Below are positions 8,596 to 17,709 of a stretch of 64,000 nucleotides of DNA, piece after piece. Made by a program: the position numbers and the translations under genes. Location of the stretch: the NCBI RefSeq assembly GCF_018860155.1, contig NZ_JAHKNI010000026.1:26390-90389 (forward strand). Direction: 5' to 3'. The notes beneath the pieces were generated by a model, which worked only from the letters and a program-made list of their open reading frames with translations, did no database searches and had not been told where the DNA came from. This stretch comes from Nocardia albiluteola (GTDB lineage: Bacteria; Actinomycetota; Actinomycetes; Mycobacteriales; Mycobacteriaceae). Each line of letters starts with the position of its first letter. Position 1 is the first letter of the stretch.

Positions 8596-9695
8596 AAATC
8601 ACAGGCGTGGAGGCGATTCCGTTCGCCATCCCGTATCGCAAACCGCTGACCTTCGCCTCCGGCGAGGTCCACGTCGCCGAGCACGTACTGGTGCGGGTGC
8701 ACACCGACGACGGCGTGGTGGGAATCGCCGAGGCCCCGCCGCGCCCGTTCACCTACGGTGAGACGCAGGACGGGGTGGTGGCGGTGATCCGGAAGATCTT
8801 CGCCCCGCAGGTGATCGGGCTGAATCTCTGGCAGCGCGAGGTGATTCACGCCCGGCTGGGCCGCACCGTCGGCAATCCGGTCGCCAAGGCCGCGATCGAC
8901 ATGGCCGTCTGGGACGCCCTCGGCCGCACCCTCGACATCCAGGTCACCGAGTTGCTGGGCGGCTACACCGACCGCATGCGGGTCTCGCACATGCTCGGAT
9001 TCGACGAGCCCGCCGCGATGGTCGCCGAGGCGGAGAAGATGCGGGATGTGCACGGCATCACCACGTTCAAGGTCAAGGTCGGCCGCCGCCCGGTGGAACT
9101 GGACGTCGCGGTCGTGCGCGCCCTGCGCGAGGCGCTGGGCGAGGGTGCGGAACTGTATATCGACGGCAACCGCGGGTGGACCGCCTCGGAATCCGCAGCG
9201 GCGATGAAGCAGATGGCGGATCTGAATCTGCTGTTCGCCGAGGAACTCTGCCCCGCCGACGACGTGCTGGGCCGCCGCTGGCTGGTCTCCCACATCGATG
9301 TCCCGTTCATCGCCGACGAATCGGTACCCACCCCCGCCGACGTGACCCGCGAGGTGCTCGGCGGATCCGCCACCGCCATCAGCATCAAGACCGCGCGCAC
9401 CGGTTTCACCGGCTCGCAGCGCGTGCATCATCTCGCCGAGGGACTGGGCCTCGAGGTCGTTATGGGCAACCAGATCGACAGTCAGCTCGGGTCGATGTGC
9501 TCGGTGGTCTTCGGTGCGGCATATCGGCTGACGTCGCGACGCGCCGGTGAGCTGTCCAACTTCCTGGACATGAGCGACGACCTGCTCACCGAACCCCTCG
9601 AGATCTGCGGCGGCGAACTCACCATCCGCCCCGGCGCCGGACTGGGTGTCGACCTCGACCCCGACAAGCTCGCCCGCTACCGCCAGGACATCTGA
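8592..9695 (+). CDS. catB: Muconate cycloisomerase
   Basis: A 367-residue enolase-superfamily enzyme that cyclises cis,cis-muconate to muconolactone. Visible landmarks are the capping-domain start MKITGVEAIPFAIPYRKPL, the KxK catalytic lysine motif in FKVKVGRR, metal-ligand carboxylates in DGNRGW and FAEELC, and the late ISIKTARTGF stretch. Length is normal for the family. ATG at 8592 overlaps the preceding stop. The companion catC and catA genes argue for the catechol branch rather than a dipeptide epimerase or chloromuconate enzyme. Confidence 0.92.
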   Translation: MKITGVEAIPFAIPYRKPLTFASGEVHVAEHVLVRVHTDDGVVGIAEAPPRPFTYGETQDGVVAVIRKIFAPQVIGLNLWQREVIHARLGRTVGNPVAKAAIDMAVWDALGRTLDIQVTELLGGYTDRMRVSHMLGFDEPAAMVAEAEKMRDVHGITTFKVKVGRRPVELDVAVVRALREALGEGAELYIDGNRGWTASESAAAMKQMADLNLLFAEELCPADDVLGRRWLVSHIDVPFIADESVPTPADVTREVLGGSATAISIKTARTGFTGSQRVHHLAEGLGLEVVMGNQIDSQLGSMCSVVFGAAYRLTSRRAGELSNFLDMSDDLLTEPLEICGGELTIRPGAGLGVDLDPDKLARYRQDI

Positions 9696-9744
9696 AATCG
9701 ACAGCCCGACAACCGAATACAGGCCAGTTACCAAGGAGGATCCG

Positions 9745-10590
9745 ATGACCACCATCAACCCGGCCCCGACCGCCGCGGATTCCGGCGCCCGCGCCACCGA
9801 ACGCTTCGCCGCCGACAAGACAAACGTCGCCGACACCCCGCCCGAGCGGGTGGACTTGCTCGCCCGTGAGGTGCTCGGCGCGGTGCACGACACCATCCGC
9901 CGGCACAAGCTCACCTACGCCGAGTACAACGCGCTCAAGGCGTGGCTGATCGGCGTCGGGCAGGGCGGCGAGTGGCCGCTGTTCCTGGACGTCTGGGTCG
10001 AGCACGTCGTCGAGGAGGTCGCCACCGAGCACCGCCACGGCAACAAGGGCACCATCGAGGGTCCCTACTACGTTCCCGGCGCCCCCGAGCGCGGTGTCGG
10101 TGACTCGGTTCCCATGCGGGACAACGAATCCGGCAGCCCGCTGGTGTGGACCGGCCGGGTCACCTCGACCGACGGCGCCGCCCTGAGCGATGCGACGATC
10201 GAGCTCTGGCACGCCGACTCCGACGGCCTGTACTCCCAGTTCGCGCCCGGGATTCCGGAATGGAACCTGCGCGCCGCGTTCCACGCTGACGCCGACGGCC
10301 GGTTCGAGATCCACACCGTGCGCCCCGCGCCGTACCAGATCCCGACCGACGGCGCGTGCGGCAAGCTGATCGCCGCGGCGGGCTGGCATGCCTGGCGTCC
10401 GGCGCATCTGCACGTGAAGGTCTCCGCACCGGGACACGAATTGCTCACCGCGCAGCTGTATTTCCCGAACGACGAGCACAACGACGACGACATCGCCTCC
10501 GCGGTGAAGCCCGAACTCATCCTCGATCCGCGCCCGGGGCCGAATGGCGGCGAAGCCATCGCATACGACTTCGTCCTCGACCGCGCCTGA
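9745..10590 (+). CDS. catA: Catechol 1,2-dioxygenase
   Basis: A 281-residue intradiol ring-cleaving dioxygenase converting catechol to cis,cis-muconate. The Fe(III) ligand set is visible: tyrosines in GPYYVPGAP and RPAPYQIP, and the HxH pair in WRPAHLHVKV. The N-terminal helical linker/dimerisation region precedes the beta-sandwich as usual. ATG at 9745 has AAGGAGG at 9733-9739, so the longer upstream frame is not used. It lies 49 bases after catB in the cat operon. Confidence 0.95.
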   Translation: MTTINPAPTAADSGARATERFAADKTNVADTPPERVDLLAREVLGAVHDTIRRHKLTYAEYNALKAWLIGVGQGGEWPLFLDVWVEHVVEEVATEHRHGNKGTIEGPYYVPGAPERGVGDSVPMRDNESGSPLVWTGRVTSTDGAALSDATIELWHADSDGLYSQFAPGIPEWNLRAAFHADADGRFEIHTVRPAPYQIPTDGACGKLIAAAGWHAWRPAHLHVKVSAPGHELLTAQLYFPNDEHNDDDIASAVKPELILDPRPGPNGGEAIAYDFVLDRA

Positions 10591-10632
10591 GACCGGCACG
10601 GCCCGAACATCTTCCGATTCCAGGAGTACGAC

Positions 10633-10908
10633 ATGCTGTTCCACGTGCGGATGGATGTGCATCTGCCCCATGATCTTCCGCCCGACGCTCGCGCGGAGAT
10701 CGTGGCTCGCGAGAAGGCGTACAGCCAGAACCTGCAGCGCGCGGGAAAGTGGCCGCAGCTGTGGCGGATCGTCGGCGAGTACTCCAACTACTCGATCTTC
10801 GACGTGGAGTCCACCGACGAGCTACACGAATTGCTGTCTGGGCTACCGCTGTTCGAGTACATGAGCCTGCACGTCACGCCGCTGGCGACCCATCCGTCCA
10901 AGATCTGA
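10633..10908 (+). CDS. catC: Muconolactone delta-isomerase
   Basis: A 91-residue protein of exactly the usual CatC size, beginning MLFHVRMDVHLPHDLP and containing the conserved EKAYSQNLQRAGKW and LWRIVGEYSNYSIFD segments. It moves the double bond of muconolactone to give 3-oxoadipate enol-lactone and normally forms decamers. AGGAG lies upstream at about 10621. It sits between catA and the enol-lactonase gene. Confidence 0.95.
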   Translation: MLFHVRMDVHLPHDLPPDARAEIVAREKAYSQNLQRAGKWPQLWRIVGEYSNYSIFDVESTDELHELLSGLPLFEYMSLHVTPLATHPSKI

Positions 10909-10926
10909 CGGACCGTCAGGCTGATC

Positions 10927-11763
10927 GTGTCGATACTCGCCACCGAGTTCGGTCCCGTCGGATACACCGACCACGGGAGTGGCCCGGCCCTGGTCCTCGT
11001 CCACGGATTCCTGTTCGACAAGCGCATGTGGCAACCGCAGATCGAGTCCTTCGTCTCGATCGGGTACCGGGTGATCTGCGTCGATATGGTCGGATTCGGC
11101 GACAGCGCCGCGGCCCGCGGCACCATCCCGATGGCCGCGCAGTCCCGGGCGGTGACCGCGGTGATGGACGATCGCGCGGTCGGCGAGGCGGTGCTGATCG
11201 GATATTCCATGGGCGGGCAGGTCGTCCTCGACGTACTCGGCCGCCATCCCGAACGGGTCGGCGCGGTCGTGTTCTGCGACACCTTCGCCGGTCTCGACAC
11301 ACCCGAGGTCAGGGCCGCGCGCCTGGCCCTGGCCGATCGGCTGGAGGCCGAGGGCGTGCGTGACTATGCGGAGGAATTCCTGCCGCTCGTGCTGAGCGAA
11401 CGCAGCGTGCGCGAGCGCCCGGCGGTCGCCGAGCGCGCCCGGGCGATGATGACATCCGCCCATCCGGTGACCGCCGCGGCCGCGCTGCGCGGTCGCGCGG
11501 CACGACCCGACTACACTGAAACCGCACGGGGACTGAACATTCCGGCCCTCGTGGTGGCCGGGGACGAGGACGCGTTCGACCGCGGGGTGCTCGGCGCCGA
11601 ACTGGCTGGGCAGATTCCGCGGTCCCGGCTCGTGATCATCCCCGAGGCCGGTCACACACCCAGCATGGAGAGGCCCGACGCGTTCGACACCATCGTGCGG
11701 GAATTTCTCCAGTCGATTTCCCGAGGAGCACATCATGATGGCCGCGATTTCGTCCCTGGCTGA
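10927..11763 (+). CDS. pcaD: 3-oxoadipate enol-lactonase
   Basis: A 278-residue alpha/beta hydrolase with a GTG start. It has the oxyanion segment VHGFLFDKRMW, the nucleophile elbow GYSMGG (Ser94), an acid in VVAGDEDAF and a catalytic histidine in AGHTPSME. Position between catC and the CoA-transferase genes identifies it as the hydrolase making 3-oxoadipate. Its C-terminus overlaps the next gene by 29 bases. Without the context one could only say alpha/beta hydrolase. Confidence 0.88.
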   Translation: MSILATEFGPVGYTDHGSGPALVLVHGFLFDKRMWQPQIESFVSIGYRVICVDMVGFGDSAAARGTIPMAAQSRAVTAVMDDRAVGEAVLIGYSMGGQVVLDVLGRHPERVGAVVFCDTFAGLDTPEVRAARLALADRLEAEGVRDYAEEFLPLVLSERSVRERPAVAERARAMMTSAHPVTAAAALRGRAARPDYTETARGLNIPALVVAGDEDAFDRGVLGAELAGQIPRSRLVIIPEAGHTPSMERPDAFDTIVREFLQSISRGAHHDGRDFVPG

Positions 11764-12565
11764 CGCGATAGCAGAACTCGTCGGCGACGGCGACACGGTC
11801 GCGCTGGAAGGATTCACCCACCTGATCCCGGTGGCCGCCGGGCACGAGATCATCCGGCAGCGCAAGCGTGATCTGACCCTGGTACGGATGACCCCCGACA
11901 TCGTCTACGACCAGTTGATCGGGGCGGGATGCGCGCGCAAGCTGATCTTCTCCTGGGGTGGCAACCCGGGAGTGGGTTCGCTGCACCGCTTCCGCGACGC
12001 GGTGCAGAACTCCTGGCCGGTGCCGCTGGAGATCGAGGAGCACAGCCATGCCGGGATGGCCAACCGCTACGTGGCGGGCGCCTCGGGCCTGCCGTTCGCG
12101 GTGCTGCGCGGATACGTCGGCACCGATCTGCCGTCGGTGACCGATACCATCAAGCAGATCACCTGCCCGTTCACCGGGGAGCAGCTCACCGCGGTGCCCG
12201 CGGTCAACCCCGACGTCACGATCATCCACGCCCAGCGCGCCGACCGGCAGGGCAATGTGCAGCTGTGGGGCCTGCTGGGCGTGCAGAAGGAGGCGGTGCT
12301 GGCGGCGCGGCGCAGCCTGGTCACGGTCGAGGAGATTGTCGACGAGCTCACGCCGCTGCCGGGCGCGATCGTGCTGCCCGCCTGGGCGGTGACCGCCGTC
12401 GCCGCCGCGCCCGACGGCGCCCACCCGTCCTACGCGCAGGGATATTCCGAGCGCGACAACGCCTACTACGCGGCCTGGGACGCGATCAGCCGGGACCGGG
12501 AGAGTTTCACCCGCTGGCTCGACGAGCACGTGTACCCCGCGAGCACCGAGGGAGTCCACCCATGA
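11735..12565 (+). CDS. pcaI: 3-oxoadipate CoA-transferase, alpha subunit
   Basis: A 276-residue class I CoA-transferase alpha subunit. It has the early GDGDTVALEGFTHLIPVAAG stretch and SWGGNPGVGSLHRF. With the beta subunit it transfers CoA from succinyl-CoA to 3-oxoadipate. The start at 11735 lies inside the end of the enol-lactonase gene, and the stop overlaps the beta-subunit start as ATGA, so the three are coupled. The encoded pair resembles the longer actinobacterial form of CatI/PcaI. Confidence 0.88.
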   Translation: MMAAISSLADAIAELVGDGDTVALEGFTHLIPVAAGHEIIRQRKRDLTLVRMTPDIVYDQLIGAGCARKLIFSWGGNPGVGSLHRFRDAVQNSWPVPLEIEEHSHAGMANRYVAGASGLPFAVLRGYVGTDLPSVTDTIKQITCPFTGEQLTAVPAVNPDVTIIHAQRADRQGNVQLWGLLGVQKEAVLAARRSLVTVEEIVDELTPLPGAIVLPAWAVTAVAAAPDGAHPSYAQGYSERDNAYYAAWDAISRDRESFTRWLDEHVYPASTEGVHP

Positions 12566-13338
12566 CCATCACCGAAATGACCGACGAGGCAACGGAATAC
12601 ACCTCGGATGAAATGATGTCCATTGCCGCGGCGCGGGCGCTGTCCGACGGTAAGCGTTGTTTCGTCGGCATCGGATTGCCTTCCACCGCGGCGAATCTCG
12701 CCCGCACCACGCATGCGCCCGGGCTGGTGCTGATCTACGAGTCCGGGACGCTGGGTTCCAAGCCCGGCCGGCTGCCCGCCTCCATCGGCGACGGCATCCT
12801 GGCCGAGACGGCCGATGCGGTGATCAGCGTGCCGGAGGTGTTCAACTACTGGTTGCAGCCCGGCCGCATCGATATCGGATTCCTCGGCGCAGCGCAGCTG
12901 GACAAGTTCGGCAATATCAACACCACCGTCATCGGCGGGGACTACGCCCACCCGAAGGTCCGCCTGCCCGGCGCGGGCGGCGCACCGGAGATCGCGGCCT
13001 CCTGCGGTGAGGTGTTCGTCGTGGTCCGCCAGTCGCGCCGATCATTCGTCGAGCGCGTGGATTTCATCACCTCGCTCGGTCACGGCAGCGGCGCGGGGGA
13101 ACGCTCCCGTCTCGGATTGCGAGGCGCCGGACCGACTCTGGTGATCACCGACCTGGGTGTGCTGCGGCCGGACGAAACCGGCGAGCTGGTGCTGAGCGCG
13201 CTGCATCCGGGCGTGAGCATCGAGCAGGTGCGAGCGGCCACCGGCTGGCAGCTGAGGGTCGCAGACGACCTGGTCACGACCGAACCACCCGGCGCGGCCG
13301 AACTGACCGCCCTGCGCGCGTTGAAGGCTGCGTCATGA
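12562..13338 (+). CDS. pcaJ: 3-oxoadipate CoA-transferase, beta subunit
   Basis: A 258-residue class I CoA-transferase beta subunit. The segment FVGIGLPSTAANLA and the YESG motif, which holds the active-site glutamate forming the CoA thioester, are visible, as is QLDKFGNINTTVIGG. ATG at 12562 was chosen because it overlaps the alpha-subunit stop; the longer upstream open frame is a shadow of the alpha gene. The stop overlaps the thiolase start as ATGA. Confidence 0.9.
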   Translation: MTITEMTDEATEYTSDEMMSIAAARALSDGKRCFVGIGLPSTAANLARTTHAPGLVLIYESGTLGSKPGRLPASIGDGILAETADAVISVPEVFNYWLQPGRIDIGFLGAAQLDKFGNINTTVIGGDYAHPKVRLPGAGGAPEIAASCGEVFVVVRQSRRSFVERVDFITSLGHGSGAGERSRLGLRGAGPTLVITDLGVLRPDETGELVLSALHPGVSIEQVRAATGWQLRVADDLVTTEPPGAAELTALRALKAAS

Positions 13339-14516
13339 GCGGGGCGTTCCTCTACGACGGCGTGCGCACCCCGTTCGGCCGGTATGGCGGCGGGCTCGGC
13401 GGGGTACGGCCGGACGACCTGGCCGCCCATGTACTGCGGGTGCTCGCCGAGCGGTGTGAGCTGGATCCGGCGAGCGTGGACGAGGTGGTGTTCGGCGCGG
13501 CCAACCAGGCCGGCGAGGACAATCGCAATATCGCACGCATGGCGGCGCTGCTGGCCGGATGGCCCGTTGCGGTCCCGGGCACCACGGTCAATCGGCTGTG
13601 CGGGTCCAGCCTGGATGCCGCCGGGCACGCGTCCCGGATGATCGAAACCGGTGATGCCACAACGGTTGTCGTGGGCGGCGTCGAATCGATGACCCGCGCG
13701 CCGTACGTCCTGCCCAAGTCCGCCAGGGCATTTCCCGCCGGAAACGAGACCCTGTACTCGACCACGCTCGGCTGGCGCCTGGTGAATCCGGCCATGCCCG
13801 CGCAGTGGACGGTCTCGCTGGGGGAGAGCACCGAAATCCTTGCCGGTCGTTACGGTATCGACCGCGCGGCCCAGGACGAGTTCGCCGCGCGCAGCCACCG
13901 GCTCACCGCCGCGGCATGGGATAGCGGGTTCTACGACGATCACGTGGTGCCCGTCCCCGGGACCGATCTGGTCCGCGACGAGTCACTGCGGCCCGGCACC
14001 ACCGTCGAGACGCTGGCGCGGCTCGAGCCCTCATTCCGCGCCGAGGGCACGGTGACCGCCGGGAACGCCTCACCGCTCAACGACGGCGCCTCGGCGCTGC
14101 TGCTCGGCGGCGAGGCGCTGGCCGATCGGCTCGGCCGGGCGCCCCTGGCACGCATCGCCGGCCGCGGCGCGGCGGGTGTGGATCCCGAGGCTTTCGGCGT
14201 CGGTCCCGTGCAGGCGGCGCGAATCGCTCTGCGGCGCGCCAAAATCGACTGGAGCGATCTCGGCGTGGTAGAGCTGAACGAGGCCTTCGCCGCCCAATCG
14301 CTGGCCTGCCTGGCCGACTGGCACGAACTGGATCCGGCGATCGTCAACGTCAACGGCGGCGCGATCGCCATCGGGCATCCGCTCGGTGCCTCCGGCGGGC
14401 GCATCCTCATCCAGCTCGCGCGCGAAATGCGCCGCCGCGGCCGCCGATGGGGCCTGGCCGCACTGTGCATCGGGGTTGGTCAGGGCCTGGCCGTCGTCCT
14501 GGAGGCGGCGGGGTGA
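13335..14516 (+). CDS. pcaF: 3-oxoadipyl-CoA thiolase
   Basis: A 393-residue thiolase of normal length. The acyl-accepting cysteine is Cys89 in NRLCGSS, followed by the catalytic histidine in GGAIAIGHPLGASGG and the C-terminal cysteine in LCIGVGQG (the usual CxG is intact). It cleaves 3-oxoadipyl-CoA to succinyl-CoA and acetyl-CoA and completes the benzoate pathway. It is the last gene of the cat operon; position rather than sequence gives the 3-oxoadipyl specificity. Confidence 0.9.
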   Translation: MSGAFLYDGVRTPFGRYGGGLGGVRPDDLAAHVLRVLAERCELDPASVDEVVFGAANQAGEDNRNIARMAALLAGWPVAVPGTTVNRLCGSSLDAAGHASRMIETGDATTVVVGGVESMTRAPYVLPKSARAFPAGNETLYSTTLGWRLVNPAMPAQWTVSLGESTEILAGRYGIDRAAQDEFAARSHRLTAAAWDSGFYDDHVVPVPGTDLVRDESLRPGTTVETLARLEPSFRAEGTVTAGNASPLNDGASALLLGGEALADRLGRAPLARIAGRGAAGVDPEAFGVGPVQAARIALRRAKIDWSDLGVVELNEAFAAQSLACLADWHELDPAIVNVNGGAIAIGHPLGASGGRILIQLAREMRRRGRRWGLAALCIGVGQGLAVVLEAAG

Positions 14517-14661
14517 TGCCGCCGGGTATCGCGGCAGCCACGAACACGCCGGTGAGATTATTCATAGCCGATGCCACCCTGCCGGACAGCGGATCTCACC
14601 ATCCGGGCGAGAGCCGACTCGGGTGGCACCGGCACGAGCCGCATGGGATTCGCGGTGGAGT

Positions 14662-15549
14662 TCACCCTTGCGACGCGTGTCGCCGGATGACGCCGTAGAC
14701 GGCCTCGGGGTCCTCGATCTGGGGGTAATGGCCCAAATCCGGCAGGCGGGTCACCACGGCGTGCGGGCGAAGGCGCAGTACCGCCTGGAGCACGGCCTCG
14801 GTGCAGATGGGGTCCAGCTCGGCCCAACCCAGCTCCAGCCGGCCGGGCCAGGTACGTAATGCGTTGTGCCAGCGGTCGGAGGTCGGTGGAGTAACGCGTT
14901 CGTGGTTGTAGTAGATCAGCTTGTCCAGCATGCGGTGACCATCGTTGCAGGCCAGCAGCGACCACTGGTCTGCCGCCTCCTCGGCGCCGAGCGGGTGCGC
15001 CCGGGAGAAGATGCCTCTGAACGAACGGCGGTAGGACGACTCGGTGGTTAGCCGAGTGACAAGCGGCCCGAACCGGCTCAGCAGGAGTTTCTGTCCCCGC
15101 AGCAGGCTGGCCCGCTCCCGGACCAGACTCGCGTTGAACAGCAACGCCGACTTCAGCGTGAACGACAATGTCCCGTCGATGTCGCGTGCCAGGATCTCGG
15201 TCGCGACCGAGCTGCCCATATCGTGGGACACCATGACGACCGGCTCGCCGGCGAACCGTTGCGCCAGTTCCTCGGCAATGTCGGCCTGTATTCCGAGCGA
15301 GTATTTCTTATCCCGCGGTTTGTCCGACAGTCCGTAGCCGAGGAAATCGAACACAACCAGTGGGTGCCCGTCGATCAGATCGAAGGCGCCTCGCCAGTCG
15401 TAGGAACTCGACGGATATCCGTGCAGGAACAGCAGCGGCGGTAGATCCGCGGCTCCCGCGCGCTCGCGTACGAAGATCTTGTGGCCTCCGACCTGCTCGA
15501 ACGTGCCTGATCGCCGCCAAGCCGCGACCCGTGGGGTCAGGTTCGTCAT
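14662..15549 (-). CDS. Alpha/beta hydrolase of the haloalkane dehalogenase/epoxide hydrolase type
   Basis: A 295-residue alpha/beta hydrolase. It has HGYPSSSYDW (oxyanion hole), FLGYGLSDKP, an aspartate rather than serine at the nucleophile elbow (SHDMGSSVA, near residue 107) and a late DLGHYPQIEDP histidine. An Asp nucleophile points to haloalkane dehalogenases and soluble epoxide hydrolases. The ATG at 15549 was preferred over the longer frame because GGAGAG precedes it and the protein aligns from there. It is convergent with the cat operon; no operon partner is evident. The substrate cannot be named. Confidence 0.75.
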   Translation of the reverse strand: MTNLTPRVAAWRRSGTFEQVGGHKIFVRERAGAADLPPLLFLHGYPSSSYDWRGAFDLIDGHPLVVFDFLGYGLSDKPRDKKYSLGIQADIAEELAQRFAGEPVVMVSHDMGSSVATEILARDIDGTLSFTLKSALLFNASLVRERASLLRGQKLLLSRFGPLVTRLTTESSYRRSFRGIFSRAHPLGAEEAADQWSLLACNDGHRMLDKLIYYNHERVTPPTSDRWHNALRTWPGRLELGWAELDPICTEAVLQAVLRLRPHAVVTRLPDLGHYPQIEDPEAVYGVIRRHASQG

Positions 15550-15705
15550 CTCCACTCTCCGTGGGGTCCAGCGGTTGCATGTGTCCCGCGTGAATTTAGT
15601 CCTGCCGGGGTAGCCTGTCGGCGCCGTCGAGCGGCAGGTCGAGGGCGAATTCGAATTGGGCACTCCATACTTCCACGCGGCCATGGGCAGGTGCACACTT
15701 GTGGC

Positions 15706-17176
15706 ATGGAGCCCGAGCCGCGCCGGCTGCTGAACGGCATCTCGGAGGTACGCGCGTTCTTTCACACCAACGCCGTACCGCTGTACTTCATCTCGCCGAC
15801 CCCGTTCAACCTACTAGGCATCGACCGCTGGGTACGGAACTTCTTCTACCTGACGTACTTTGACTCTTTCGAGGGCGCACATCCGCGCGTGTTCATGCCC
15901 CGGCGGCGCGACCGCAGGGATTTCGGGTGCATTGAGGACGTGTGCAATCACCTCCTGTGCGATCCCGAGACACTCGAGTTCATCGCGCACCGAGGGCCCG
16001 GTGGCAAGGCATGCTTTGTGATGCTTGACGAGGAGACCCAGGCCCTCGCGCACAAGGCGGGGCTCGAGGTCATGCACCCGTCGGCGGCGCTGCGCCATCG
16101 CCTGGGCTCCAAGATCGTCATGACGCGCCTAGCCGAGGAGGCGGGCGTGCCGAGCGTGCCTAACGTGATCGGACGAGTCGGCTCCTACGACGAACTGCTG
16201 GCGCTCGCACAGGGCGCTGGGCTGGGCGATGACCTCGTCGTCGAGGCCGCTTATGGCGACGCCGGCACGGAGACGTTCTTTCTGCGCGGTCAGCGCGACT
16301 GGGACCATTGGGCCGGTGACCTGGTCGAGCAGGAAGTCAAGGTCATGAAGCGCATCCGCAATGTCGAGGTCTGCCTCGAGGGCACCGTGACCCGCCACGG
16401 CACCGTGGTCGGCACCGCGATGACGAGTCTCGTCGGTTATCCAGAGCTGACTCCGTATATGGGCGGCTGGTGCGGCAATGATGTCTGGCGCGGGGTGCTG
16501 CCGCCCGGACAGACGCACACCGTGCGAGAGATGGTGCGAAAGCTGGGCGACGTCCTGCGCCGCGAGGGGTACTGCGGCTACTTCGAGGTGGACCTCTTGC
16601 ACGACCTGGACTCGGACGAGTTCTACCTCGGCGAGGTGAACCCGCGCGTGAGCGGCGTAAGCACGATGACGAACTTGACCACCGAGGCCCACGCCGACAT
16701 GCCGCTGTTCCTCTTCCACCTGCTCGAGTACATGGACGTGGAGTACGAGCTCGACGTCGAGGAGATCAACTCGCGCTGGGAGCGGGGCTATGGCGAGGAC
16801 GAGGTTCTGGGGTCAGCTGATGATCACAGAGACCTCGCCGGATCTCGAGCTCTTGACCGCGACCCCACGCACAGGTGTGTGGCACCTCGACGACGACGGG
16901 CGCATCTCCTTTGCGCGCTGGGGCAACGACTGGGACTCGCTGATCGACGAGTCCGAGGCCTTCTACATGCGTGTCGCGGCGCCGGGCGACTTACGCTGCA
17001 AGGGCGCCCAACTCGGCGTGCTCGTCACCCGCGGGCACCTGCAGACCAACGACTACCAGCTCACCGAGCGCGCCCGGCGCTGGGTCGAAGGCATCAAGGC
17101 GGAGTTCGCCTCAACACCCCTGGTGCCGGGTGAGGCGGCCACACCGATCGTCTCGCGGCTCGTTGCCCGAGCGTGA
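15706..17176 (+). pseudogene. ATP-grasp / biotin carboxylase-like protein, split by a frameshift
   Basis: The first frame (ATG at 15706) encodes an ATP-grasp-type ligase. It has an N-terminal pre-ATP-grasp region, the VVEAAYGDAGTETFF lid segment and the metal-binding FEVDLL...YLGEVNPRVSG strand. At GYGEDEV the reading frame changes. Removing one T of the TT pair at 16805-16806 joins it to a second frame that continues sensibly (WGQLMITETSPDLELLTATP, ARWGNDWDSLIDESEAFYMR) and ends at 17176. The intact product would be about 490 residues. This is either a real inactivating insertion or a sequencing error. No neighbour reveals the substrate. Proteins of this type are annotated simply as biotin carboxylases. 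Confidence 0.7.
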
Positions 17177-17328
17177 GCAGGGGGCTGCACGATCTGCTCG
17201 ACGAACCTGGCATCGAGCGCGAGCGCCTGATCCAGGCGTTCCTGTCGTCCCCGCTGACGGTCAAACCGTACCTGGTCGTAGTCAGCCGCTGTGGTGACAA
17301 GCGCGTTTGCGACGCCTCGCCAGCTTGA
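17173..17328 (+). CDS. Short ORF coupled to the ATP-grasp gene, possible N-terminal remnant
   Basis: A 51-codon frame begins with a GTG that overlaps the preceding stop as GTGA, an arrangement typical of coupled genes. The peptide starts VSRGLHDLLDEPGIERER and continues with LIQAFLSSPLTVKPYLVVVS before a TGA. I do not recognise it. It could be the beginning of a longer gene that has been truncated. Confidence 0.3.
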   Translation: MSRGLHDLLDEPGIERERLIQAFLSSPLTVKPYLVVVSRCGDKRVCDASPA

Positions 17329-17709
17329 AGCGCAGCGGCCGATGTCGCGGTCGGCGGTGTGCGACGACTGCTGGGACATCTCCGGCCTGGGCGGCTCACT
17401 GCGGATCGGCTCGCCGCGCCGGTTGAGCCCAGGAGAGCAGGAGCATGACGAAACTGCCCCCCGCCTCCCGCGCCCTGATTAACGGGACTTCGGCCGATCA
17501 GCCCCGCCGCGCACAGTGCCCTGGCCGGATTGCGCAATTGTCAAATCCCGTGGATCAGAATCTTTTCAGGTCGCGTCAAAAAAGGATTGAAAACAATAAT
17601 TCGCGATGGCTACCGAAGTTGTCCACGAGGACCGGGCGGTAGCCGCCGCCATATCGGGTAAGTGGTCGGCGGATAAGCGTCCCCGTCCAGGTTTGCGATA
17701 CCGTAAGCT
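17329..17709. other. Gene debris with an AT-rich junction
   Basis: No intact gene is seen. A 65-codon frame at 17445-17642 follows a good ribosome-binding site (AGGAG) and begins MTKLPPASRALINGTS. That resembles the first residues of F420/FMN-dependent pyridoxamine-oxidase-like proteins, then loses any resemblance, so it may be a truncated gene start. Positions 17565-17600 are AT-rich (runs of A) compared with the surroundings, which suggests an insertion or deletion junction upstream of the NmrA-like gene. Confidence 0.35.

Noticed and set aside
8232..9914. Minus-strand open frame of 560 codons opposite the LysR gene and catB
   Set aside because: It spans several well-identified plus-strand genes and has no protein-like motif; it is a GC shadow.
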